From the NCBI GenBank assembly GCA_937874755.1, contig CALNBC010000044.1, positions 1-5,942 on the forward strand: 5,942 nucleotides of DNA, in the 5' to 3' direction. Below the pieces are notes generated by a model that had not been told where the DNA came from, ran no database searches, and was given only the letters and a program-made list of their open reading frames with translations. A program made the translations under genes and the position numbers. Source of the DNA: an uncultured Clostridia bacterium (lineage in GTDB: Bacteria > Bacillota > Clostridia > Christensenellales > CALWSW01). Positions 1-5,357 of the stretch are shown one piece after another (the stretch's first letter is position 1; the number at the start of each line of letters is the position of its first letter).

Positions 1-1
1 G

Positions 2-121
2 GCGCAGGAAAAAATCCTGCAAAAGGCCACAAGCAGCCTTTACGGAATCAGCGGCGACCTCCAGGGCATAGCCGGCAGGGAGATAATCGCGCTGCCCGCC
101 CTCGGAGATGACGACGAATAA
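2..121 (+). CDS. C-terminal end of an unidentified gene, possibly DUF2130-like
   Basis: An open frame runs in from outside the window and stops at TAA 119-121, giving the last 39 residues of a protein. The visible tail contains SLYGISGDLQGIAGREI followed by a short acidic end (GDDDE). The GDLQGIAG stretch followed by a Leu-Pro motif recalls the C-termini of DUF2130-type coiled-coil proteins as I remember them, but so short a piece does not allow a firm assignment. The composition is protein-like (charged, amphipathic). After the stop the same frame stays open and reads as the end of a different protein, the antitoxin remnant, so a rearrangement junction probably lies close to 119-125. No start or upstream context can be seen. 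Confidence 0.5.
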   Translation, partial: AQEKILQKATSSLYGISGDLQGIAGREIIALPALGDDDE

Positions 122-202
122 ATTCTACCTTTACTAATGCGCCATGCCCAATCCTTCTCTGCGGAGAAGCTAATACGGCAGTATTTGGAGGTAATTCTCT
201 GA
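122..202 (+). pseudogene. Remnant of AbiEi-like antitoxin (C-terminal ~26 codons)
   Basis: The frame directly after the preceding TAA encodes a short peptide ending in SFSAEKLIRQYLEVIL, with TGA at 200-202. That ending resembles the C-terminus of antitoxins encoded directly upstream of AbiEii/AbiGii-type nucleotidyltransferase toxins in Firmicutes (pattern: a helix with Ala/Phe, then a conserved YLEV-L end). The TGA overlaps the ATG of the next frame by one base (TGATG), which is the usual translational coupling of these antitoxin-toxin pairs. The rest of the antitoxin (N-terminal winged-helix region) is missing because the upstream gene's stop codon sits immediately before it. The only in-frame ATG is at 137, without a clear ribosome binding site, so a functional product is unlikely. 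The family call is from memory of homologues. Confidence 0.5.
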
Positions 203-384
203 TGATTCGTACATCACGGCAGTTGAAAGCGCTGGTTCGCAATATGTCGAGGAACGACAGCGCCAAGGCACTCATCATCATTCGAAACTATGTCATTGAA
301 CGGTTCTTGGAGCGCCTGTCCCTTGGGATATGGTTATGGAATCCGTTCGAAAGCTTTCCGTCGTTGCCCCAAGCCCCTAACTAA
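202..384 (+). pseudogene. Truncated AbiEii/AbiGii-family toxin, N-terminal fragment
   Basis: The frame starts at ATG 202 with GGAGG at 187-191 as ribosome binding site and ends at TAA 382-384 (60 codons). Residues 1-41 (MIRTSRQLKALVRNMS..., then RNYVIERFLERLSL) match the characteristic N-terminus of AbiEii/AbiGii-type nucleotidyltransferase toxins, where this helix precedes a segment like 'xxFILKGG' that carries the nucleotidyltransferase signature. Here the match ends after Leu41 (codon 322-324). The remaining 19 residues (GIWLWNPFES...) are unrelated and the catalytic GG/DxD region is absent. The family is usually well over 200 residues, so this is a dead 5' fragment. Together with the upstream antitoxin tail it marks a lost type IV toxin-antitoxin locus. 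The deletion end lies at about 322-327. Confidence 0.6.
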
Positions 385-494
385 ATCGAATTCATCAAGA
401 GGAGATTTGAATATACTCCTTTTTTACCGATGTCCTAATGGAGCGTCTTTTTTGCATTCGTTTTCTCTAAGGAGTTGCCTGTATTGCCGCCAGC
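325..494. other. Junction region without recognisable gene
   Basis: Between the break in the toxin fragment (~325) and the stop codon of the regulator (495) the sequence shows no frame with family-like sequence. A short frame entering from the toxin side ends at TAA 378-380 with a peptide ending in VMESVRKLSVVAPSP; it could be the tail of another decayed gene but I cannot name it. The rest is T-rich on the plus strand and contains the weak hairpin described separately. No terminal inverted repeats or transposase fragment were seen. Confidence 0.4.
397..425 (+). terminator. Weak hairpin with T-run, possible terminator
   Basis: AGGAG (400-404) pairs with CTCCT (416-420) around an 11-base A/T-rich loop. 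The stem extends outward with A-T and one G-T pair into the T-run 420-425. The stem is short and G/C-poor, so termination would be inefficient. It would close plus-strand transcription coming from the truncated toxin region. No convincing terminator was found for the minus-strand regulator gene that ends at 495. Confidence 0.3.
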
Positions 495-1778
495 TTAGGG
501 CTTTGATTCTTCGTGCAAGTCCTTTATATGCTTAATCCGGTATTGCGACGGACTAATATCCGTGTGTTTTTTGAACAGGCGGGCAAAATACTTGACGTCG
601 TGAATACCAACAACATCAGAAACCTCTGCAACCTGCATATTGCTGTTTATGAGCAATCTTTCAGCTTCTTTAATTCGGCATTGATTGACATAGTCCCGGA
701 CTGTAATTCCCATATTTTGTCGAAAGATACTGCTTAAATAGTTGGCAGTAACTCCGCTATAGGAGGCGATTTCGGGAACAGAGAGGTCTTCGGTAAAGTG
801 TTTTTTTATATGGTAAATCGCATTTATTACAGTGCTGCTCCGGGTGCCATTTTGGTTTACGGCAGCACCGACCCTTTCTAATGCAGGCCATAGTGCTTCT
901 ATACATTCTTCAATACGATGATAAGTATCTAAATCACATAAAGTTTCAATTTCGAGGTCATCTGTCAAATCCCAAACAGTATAGCGTTTAAGCAGAGCAT
1001 ATCTTAAATAGTTGAAAGTATCGGAAAGCAGTTTTTTGTTGTAGGAATACCGCAAAAGGTTTTCAAAGAGATACTTTAACGTTTTGTAACACTCGCTTTT
1101 ATTGCCGTTGTCCAGCAGTTGGAACATTTTCTCACAGGTGTTCATTACAGTCTGGTAATCTGCCACCTTACGGAGGGAATTTAGTCTATCCTCTGTCATA
1201 ACAACGGGCTCCATGTTAAAAAAAGCAGTATCATTCAGAATGAATGCTTGCTTAAATCCAGTCTTGATAGCATCTAGGCCGTGTTGCTCTTCGCTAAGGG
1301 ATGTGAAATTACAATAACTACTATCGTTTTTAAATATAGACTTTTCGTATTCTTTTTGAACGGTTTGACCTATTTTTAAAGCCAGATCTTCCGCGCTGCA
1401 CGCGGTCGATTTAACCGGACTCATTATAATGCCAAACTGCTTTCTATTATTATCCATAATCAGAAATATATCAGCATCCCAATCATGTGCATTGATGATG
1501 TCAAGCAATGTGTGACGAAGCGGAGTGAATATTCCCATATATTGAATGTTATTGTAGCCGTATACATTTGTATAAATCTCTTTTTTGAGACCAGTGACAC
1601 AACACCAAAACTGCTCTGGGCGAAACGACAGCTCGATTTGCATCCGTTTCATATTGTCAATAATACTATTTATAGGGTTATCTCTCAGAAACATATCCAT
1701 AAAAAGATGATACATTACTCCGGCCGGGAATGTGATCTGATTCCTGTTATCAAATACAAAATCATAATGCTTATTCAT
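495..1778 (-). CDS. AraC-family transcriptional regulator
   Basis: A 427-residue protein with an AraC/XylS-type DNA-binding domain at the C-terminus (about 318-417). Helix-turn-helix 1 is around 332-353 (LSVPEIASYSGVTANYLSSIF) and helix-turn-helix 2 around 382-403. It ends with the family signature YFARLFKKHTDISPSQYR (397-414). The N-terminal ~310 residues contain no cupin-like AraC sensor. Residues ~50-192 have a pattern reminiscent of the degenerate GGDEF-like domain of YesN-type clostridial regulators (late motif GFKQAFILNDTAFF), followed by an all-helical linker (~200-310). The start at 1778 is supported by AAAGGGG six bases upstream and a TATAAT promoter just beyond. The gene is divergent from the flavin lipoprotein gene with a 184-base shared control region, the usual layout for a local regulator of its neighbour. 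It probably senses the reductase substrate or a related metabolite and activates the enzyme gene. No transmembrane segment or receiver domain is seen; the ligand is unknown. Confidence 0.9.
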   Translation of the reverse strand: MNKHYDFVFDNRNQITFPAGVMYHLFMDMFLRDNPINSIIDNMKRMQIELSFRPEQFWCCVTGLKKEIYTNVYGYNNIQYMGIFTPLRHTLLDIINAHDWDADIFLIMDNNRKQFGIIMSPVKSTACSAEDLALKIGQTVQKEYEKSIFKNDSSYCNFTSLSEEQHGLDAIKTGFKQAFILNDTAFFNMEPVVMTEDRLNSLRKVADYQTVMNTCEKMFQLLDNGNKSECYKTLKYLFENLLRYSYNKKLLSDTFNYLRYALLKRYTVWDLTDDLEIETLCDLDTYHRIEECIEALWPALERVGAAVNQNGTRSSTVINAIYHIKKHFTEDLSVPEIASYSGVTANYLSSIFRQNMGITVRDYVNQCRIKEAERLLINSNMQVAEVSDVVGIHDVKYFARLFKKHTDISPSQYRIKHIKDLHEESKP

Positions 1779-1797
1779 GGTTAACCCCTTTTAGGTA

Positions 1798-1826
1798 ATT
1801 ATACATCATTCGATGCGCAGTGAAAA
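1798..1826 (-). promoter_or_regulatory. Promoter of the AraC-family regulator gene
   Basis: Read on the minus strand, TTTTCA (1826-1821, 4 of 6 to the -35 consensus), a 17-base spacer and a perfect TATAAT (1803-1798) stand 20 bases before the start codon. Transcription would begin near 1791, just before the AAAGGGG ribosome binding site, giving a very short leader. This is a sigma-A-type match by eye. Confidence 0.55.
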
Positions 1827-1871
1827 CATTAACTGGTGGATAAATCTTAGATAATCAAATAATTCGCGGGA

Positions 1872-1900
1872 TTGTCAACAAAATAGCATCAAGGTAAGAT
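1872..1900 (+). promoter_or_regulatory. Promoter of the flavin lipoprotein gene
   Basis: TTGTCA (1872-1877, 5 of 6 to -35 consensus), exactly 17 bases, then TAAGAT (1895-1900, 4 of 6 to -10). Transcription would start near 1907, giving a leader of about 55 bases. The imperfect -10 box fits a promoter that needs an activator, plausibly the divergent AraC-family protein. The A/T-rich stretch 1840-1865 immediately upstream is where an activator would sit. Confidence 0.5.
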
Positions 1901-1901
1901 G

Positions 1902-1922
1902 ATGTTGCAAATGTTGCACAAC
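1902..1922. repeat. Tandem ATGTTGCA repeat and GTTGCACAAC palindrome (possible operator)
   Basis: ATGTTGCA occurs twice, at 1902-1909 and 1911-1918, with a 9-base period. The second copy continues into the interrupted palindrome GTTG-CA-CAAC (1913-1922). The repeats lie across the predicted transcription start of the lipoprotein gene, a position typical of a repressor operator or an RNA leader element. The period is shorter than the ~20-base spacing usual for AraC-type half-sites, so a different protein could bind here. Confidence 0.35.
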
Positions 1923-1962
1923 CCATATGCAATTCTAACAAAAAGGAGAAAATGGAGAGAAA

Positions 1963-3933
1963 ATGAGAAAATTTGTGAAGAGTACCTTGCTTTTGTCGCT
2001 TACCGCAGTACTATGTTTGTCGTGTTTATTCGGATGCGCAACGACTTCTGCACCGGACGAGAGCGCGACGCCTGTGGCAGTAAGTCCTGAACCGGAAGCT
2101 CCTGAGGCAGCAGAACCATATACATATGCCGACACAATCGAGTGGGACGGTCAGTATGATGTGGTGGTTATCGGCTTTGGCGGCGCGGGTGCGATATCGG
2201 CATCCATAGCTGCGGATAATGGAGCCAAAGTACTGTTGGTCGAGAAAGCGCCGGAAGGCGACGAGGGTGGAAATACTCGTTTTTGCGGCCAGCTATTTGC
2301 CTATGGCCATGAAGACGAGGAAGCGACTCTAGCCTACTGGAAAGCTCTTAACGGGACTCACGAGGTTCCGGAGGAAATGCTGAAAGTCTATACCAAGGGT
2401 ATAGCACACATGTATGATATAGCTGCTGATTTGTTTGAACTAGATAAAAACGACTTTTTCGATTATCCCAGCGATGCAACTTTTGTTGGACCAATGAGTC
2501 CTGAATATCCGGAATTCCCCGGCAGTGATAAAATCAGCCTTAATACGCTGCACGAGGGACGTGGTGACGGGTATTTATGGCAGCAGATGCGCAAGCGTGT
2601 CACCGACCGTCCGGACAATATAGACGTTTGGTTTGAATCCCCCGCAATGCACCTCATACAGGATCCCATCAGCAAGACTATCATCGGTGTTCAGGTTGAG
2701 CGCGAGGGAGAGCTCGTAGATATTCGAGGGCTAAACGGTGTAGTGCTTGCCTGCGGCGGTTTTGAGAATAATCCCGAAATGATTGAAACATATCTTGGGA
2801 TGACCTGTACCGCACCGTTTGGCACTGTATATAACACAGGCGATGGCATTCGCATGGCCACGGAAGTTGGTGCAGATTTGTGGCATATGGACACTTACGA
2901 ATCTGCAGGCGCTTATGGAACGGCTTCTTTTATGGTTGAAGATGGAGAGCGTGCTGCTAAGATGGGCTCGGCGTATGAAAGCGGGAGTGTTATCTTTGTA
3001 GGACAAGATGGCAGCCGTCAGCTTCGCGAAGATGCACCCATTCGCCATGGACATATTTATCGAAATGGCGTTTGGATGAATCCCGTTGTATCTGAGCGTA
3101 ACTTTGTGGTTTATGATCAGGCTCAGGCAGATGCCTTGGCTGCAGCGAACGCAATACCCGAACGGTTCCTGCCACAGGTCATCAAGGCGGATACATTGGA
3201 GGAGCTCGCTGGGTTGACGGGAATGGATCCGCAAATCCTTGCCGATACAGTAGCCACGTATAATTCTTTTGCAGCGAACGGTGTAGATATGCAATTTGGT
3301 CGTGCTGCAGAGACAATGATTGCCCTCTCGGGTGATGGTCCCTATTATGCGTATGAGATTCGCAATATTATCTTCAATACGCAGGGCGGTCCCCGTAAGA
3401 ATGAAAATGCCGAAGTGCTCAATGGATTTGGCGAACCCATTCCTCATCTGTATGTAGCAGGCGAACTGGGCGGTATCTGTTCGCTGCAGTACCAGGGCGG
3501 CGGCAACATCGCAGAGACCATTATATTCGGCAAGATTGCCGGAGAAAATGCTGCAGCCCCGAAGGATGCGCTTCCCGTATATGACGCTTCGGCTAAAGAA
3601 TCCAACCTGCGGTTTGTGCCCGGTGCCGTAACGGATATTGTTGCAGCGGCCGGTGTGGATGTAGAGCTGGGCGAAAATGAGTATCTTGGCTCCAGCGCCA
3701 ATGGCATGGGCGGCGAACTGACTGTCAAGGTCACCGTAGTAGATGGCACCATCAAGGCGGTCGAGGTGGTAAGCCACAAGGAAACCGATGGAATCGGCAC
3801 GATGGCTATCGAAACGCTTCCCGCTCAAATAGTTGAAAAGAATTCCACAGAGGTGGACACAGTATCCGGCGCAACTATTACAAGCAATGCGATTATTGAA
3901 GCAGTGAACGATGCGCTTTCAAAAGTGAACTAA
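1963..3933 (+). CDS. Secreted flavoprotein reductase lipoprotein (fumarate/urocanate reductase superfamily) with C-terminal FMN-binding domain
   Basis: A 656-residue protein. Residues 1-25 form a lipoprotein signal peptide: MRKFVK, a hydrophobic stretch, and lipobox LFGC with Cys25 as lipid anchor. A Pro/Glu/Ala-rich linker (26-55) follows. The FAD-binding Rossmann motif is YDVVVIGFGGAGAISA (65-80) with acidic VEK at 93-95; ACGGFENN (263-270) and NTGDGIRMA (291-299) are superfamily motifs. DGSRQLRED (349-357) aligns with the fumarate reductase 'GKRFVNE' segment, making Arg352 the likely catalytic proton-shuttle Arg. YVAGELGG (497-504) and QGGGNIAE (511-518) close the FAD domain. Residues ~572-655 are an FMN_bind domain with the flavinylation motif DTVSGATITS (632-641), where ApbE would attach FMN to Thr638. 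There is no CXXCH haem motif, so electrons probably reach FAD through this FMN. It is predicted to act outside the membrane, reducing an unknown unsaturated acceptor. GGAG at 1954-1957 fixes the start. The family is certain; the substrate is not. Confidence 0.93.
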   Translation: MRKFVKSTLLLSLTAVLCLSCLFGCATTSAPDESATPVAVSPEPEAPEAAEPYTYADTIEWDGQYDVVVIGFGGAGAISASIAADNGAKVLLVEKAPEGDEGGNTRFCGQLFAYGHEDEEATLAYWKALNGTHEVPEEMLKVYTKGIAHMYDIAADLFELDKNDFFDYPSDATFVGPMSPEYPEFPGSDKISLNTLHEGRGDGYLWQQMRKRVTDRPDNIDVWFESPAMHLIQDPISKTIIGVQVEREGELVDIRGLNGVVLACGGFENNPEMIETYLGMTCTAPFGTVYNTGDGIRMATEVGADLWHMDTYESAGAYGTASFMVEDGERAAKMGSAYESGSVIFVGQDGSRQLREDAPIRHGHIYRNGVWMNPVVSERNFVVYDQAQADALAAANAIPERFLPQVIKADTLEELAGLTGMDPQILADTVATYNSFAANGVDMQFGRAAETMIALSGDGPYYAYEIRNIIFNTQGGPRKNENAEVLNGFGEPIPHLYVAGELGGICSLQYQGGGNIAETIIFGKIAGENAAAPKDALPVYDASAKESNLRFVPGAVTDIVAAAGVDVELGENEYLGSSANGMGGELTVKVTVVDGTIKAVEVVSHKETDGIGTMAIETLPAQIVEKNSTEVDTVSGATITSNAIIEAVNDALSKVN

Positions 3934-3950
3934 ACATCAGCAAAAACGAC

Positions 3951-3964
3951 GTGGCATGTGCCAC
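3951..3964. repeat. 14-base interrupted palindrome GTGGCATGTGCCAC
   Basis: GTGGCA and TGCCAC are perfectly complementary arms around a TG centre, 18 bases after the stop codon of the lipoprotein gene. No T-run follows, so it is not an intrinsic terminator alone. It may stabilise the mRNA 3' end or be a protein-binding site. Confidence 0.45.
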
Positions 3965-3981
3965 ACCATAGGTTGCTGACA

Positions 3982-4029
3982 AAGGGGCTGTCGCGCCAAG
4001 AAAAAAGCGCGACGGCCTCTTAATATTTT
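3982..4029 (+). terminator. Strong intrinsic terminator after the lipoprotein gene
   Basis: AAGGGGCTGTCGCGC (3982-3996) pairs with GCGCGACGGCCTCTT (4007-4021) over 15 base pairs, with two G-U wobbles, around a 10-base A-rich loop. It is followed by AATATTTT. It lies ~50 bases after the stop codon and matches the general form of G/C-rich 'GGCTGTCGC' hairpins often seen at gene ends in Clostridia. The long stem makes termination of the reductase transcript likely. Confidence 0.8.
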
Positions 4030-4031
4030 GG

Positions 4032-4157
4032 TGCTTGAAGATACCCGCGCGGTGGGCATCAGAGAGGTTAAAAGTTGACCAAAGTTGTTTGGAACGGTAT
4101 TATACATACATCCCAAACGCGGAAGCGAGGGCGGCAATGAAAAATTGCATTCAGTAG
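4032..4157 (+). pseudogene. Possible remnant of a tyrosine recombinase/integrase C-terminus
   Basis: An open frame emerging from the terminator and ending at TAG 4155-4157 reads as protein-like sequence: KIPARWASERLKVDQSCLER followed by YYTYIPNAEARAAM and a short tail. The pattern of a helix with 'ERL', a spacer, then 'YYTYIPN' is reminiscent of the end of tyrosine recombinases, where a 'LGHxx...xYTHxP' segment carries the nucleophilic Tyr. The catalytic His is not evident and no upstream part of the gene remains. There is no start codon with a ribosome binding site for the full frame. The call is tentative; the frame could be open by chance. Confidence 0.3.
4075..4103 (+). promoter_or_regulatory. 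Promoter-like site, distal to the methyltransferase operon
   Basis: TTGACC (4075-4080, 5 of 6), a 17-base spacer and TATTAT (4098-4103, 5 of 6) form a close sigma-A-type match. If used, transcription would start near 4110 and give a leader of ~190 bases before the methyltransferase, or a separate small RNA. It overlaps the possible recombinase remnant, so it may be a chance match. Confidence 0.35.
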
Positions 4158-4212
4158 CAGCAATATAAGCAGCCAGAACACAAATAGTCATGATATTAGA
4201 ACATTTCCTTAA

Positions 4213-4240
4213 TTTTCAGCCGTTACTATGTTATTATAAT
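4213..4240 (+). promoter_or_regulatory. Proximal promoter of the methyltransferase-DUF262 operon
   Basis: TTTTCA (4213-4218, 4 of 6), a 16-base spacer and a perfect TATAAT (4235-4240) stand about 59 bases before the GTG start in an A/T-rich stretch. Transcription would begin near 4247. It is the best placed promoter for the two-gene operon. Confidence 0.55.
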
Positions 4241-4298
4241 ATTGGTTAATTATACTGCGCAGAAATGACGGGCGACACAGCAAACGAGGGTAAATGAC

Positions 4299-5354
4299 GT
4301 GGCAGGAAACAGCAATTTGCATGATTCAGCAAGGAATAGGCAAGACGAATTTTATACCCAATTATCGCTTATCGAGAGCGAATTAAAACATTATAAGGCA
4401 CATTTCAAGGGTAAAGTCGTTTTTTGTAATTGCGACGACCCTTTTGAAAGCAATTTTTTCAAATACTTTGCTATCAACTTCAATTCGTTAGGCTTGAAAA
4501 AGCTGATAGCGACCTGTTACGCAACGTCGCCTATTGTTTATACCCAGTTGACGCTATTCGGCGAGGAACCCCCCGTCGGAAAAGAATATAACGGCAAAAA
4601 ACCCTATAAAATTGAAATTAGCGAGGTAACGGACGAAAACCAAGACGGGCGCACAGACCTTGCCGACGTGGAATATCTATTGAGAAACCGCAAAAACACG
4701 CTTACCCTATTGGAGGGCGACGGCGATTTTCGTTCCCCGGAATGTGTGGAGCTATTGAAGCAAGCGGATATTGTCGTCACTAACCCGCCATTTTCTCTGT
4801 TTCGTGAATATGTGGCGCAGCTTATGGAGTATAAAAAGGCATTTCTAATTGTCGGCAATCAGAATGCAACCGGATATAAAGAGATTTTTCCCTTAATTCG
4901 TGACAACATTGTTTGGTTAGGATATAACAACGGGCATTTCTGGTTTGCAGTACCCGATACATACGAAGAAAAGGCGACCGATTTTAAGATTGACGAAAAC
5001 GGGCAGAAATGGCGGCGTATGGGCAATATCTGCTTCTTTACCAACCTCGATATTGACAAACGTCACGAAGATATGACACTGTTTAGAACGTATTCGCCCG
5101 AAGCATACCCGAAATATGATAATTACGACGCAATAAACGTCAATAGAACGCTGGATATACCTTGCGATTATTACGGCGTTATGGGCGTTCCTATAACATT
5201 TATGCAGTATTACAACCCAGACCAATTTGAAATTGTGGGCGACAGCAGATACCACGACGGGCAAGATTTTTCGGACGACATCAATTTTATCAATGGCAAG
5301 GGGCTTTATCGCCGAATACTAATAAGGCGCAAACAAAATGAAAGTGGGGGCTAA
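4299..5354 (+). CDS. EcoRI-family adenine-specific DNA methyltransferase
   Basis: A 351-residue protein predicted to transfer a methyl group from S-adenosylmethionine to N6 of adenine in a specific DNA sequence. Residues 13-60 (NRQDEFYTQ..., then GKVVFCNCDDPFESNFFKYF) and the catalytic motif IV VVTNPPFSLFREY (159-171, NPPF at 162-165) are hallmarks of the EcoRI methylase family. The acidic GDGDFRSPE at 140-148 is the segment that precedes motif IV in this family. The length is close to that of EcoRI-type methylases (~325), so it appears intact. The start is GTG at 4299 with GAGGG eight bases upstream. The ATG at 4294 is in another frame, and an in-frame TGA at 4266 limits extension. It is followed after three bases by the DUF262 gene. 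The pairing suggests that it protects host DNA from a companion restriction activity; it could also act as an orphan regulatory methylase. Its recognition sequence cannot be read from the gene. Confidence 0.9.
   Translation: MAGNSNLHDSARNRQDEFYTQLSLIESELKHYKAHFKGKVVFCNCDDPFESNFFKYFAINFNSLGLKKLIATCYATSPIVYTQLTLFGEEPPVGKEYNGKKPYKIEISEVTDENQDGRTDLADVEYLLRNRKNTLTLLEGDGDFRSPECVELLKQADIVVTNPPFSLFREYVAQLMEYKKAFLIVGNQNATGYKEIFPLIRDNIVWLGYNNGHFWFAVPDTYEEKATDFKIDENGQKWRRMGNICFFTNLDIDKRHEDMTLFRTYSPEAYPKYDNYDAINVNRTLDIPCDYYGVMGVPITFMQYYNPDQFEIVGDSRYHDGQDFSDDINFINGKGLYRRILIRRKQNESGG
5346..5350 (+). promoter_or_regulatory. Ribosome binding site of the DUF262 gene, inside the methyltransferase end
   Basis: GGGGG, seven bases before ATG 5358, lies in the last codons of the methyltransferase gene. 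Together with the three-base gap between stop and start this implies translational coupling of the two genes. Confidence 0.5.
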
Positions 5355-5357
5355 CGC

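Larger units (their letters stand above)
3934..4298. other. 365-base intergenic region between reductase and methyltransferase units
   Basis: This gap holds, in order, the 14-base palindrome, the strong terminator, the possible recombinase tail and two promoter-like sites. A small inverted repeat, GCAAT/ATTGC (4134-4148), lies over a potential six-codon reading frame, MKNCIQ, which starts at ATG 4137 after GAGGG. The last ~100 bases are A/T-rich. The mix of a clean operon end and decayed coding sequence suggests that the defence module was inserted next to the reductase unit. Confidence 0.5.

Noticed and set aside
290..535. 81-codon plus-strand frame spanning the toxin break and the regulator end
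   Set aside because: It starts inside the toxin fragment in another frame, overlaps the regulator's 3' end and is rich in Cys/Arg/Ser without any motif.
1485..1784. 99-codon plus-strand frame inside the regulator gene
   Set aside because: It is antisense to the N-terminal coding region of the AraC-family gene and has no ribosome binding site or family resemblance.
2731..3828. 365-codon open frame on the minus strand
   Set aside because: It lies entirely opposite the flavin lipoprotein gene, whose domains and motifs are unmistakable. The antisense translation shows no family motif, so it is a shadow frame.
1963..3933. Haem-binding cytochrome domain as in Shewanella flavocytochrome c
   Set aside because: No CXXCH motif occurs anywhere in the protein; the redox relay visible is FMN only.
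3937..4191. 84-codon minus-strand frame across the terminator region
   Set aside because: It runs through the terminator hairpin, its translation is not protein-like, and no promoter was found for it.
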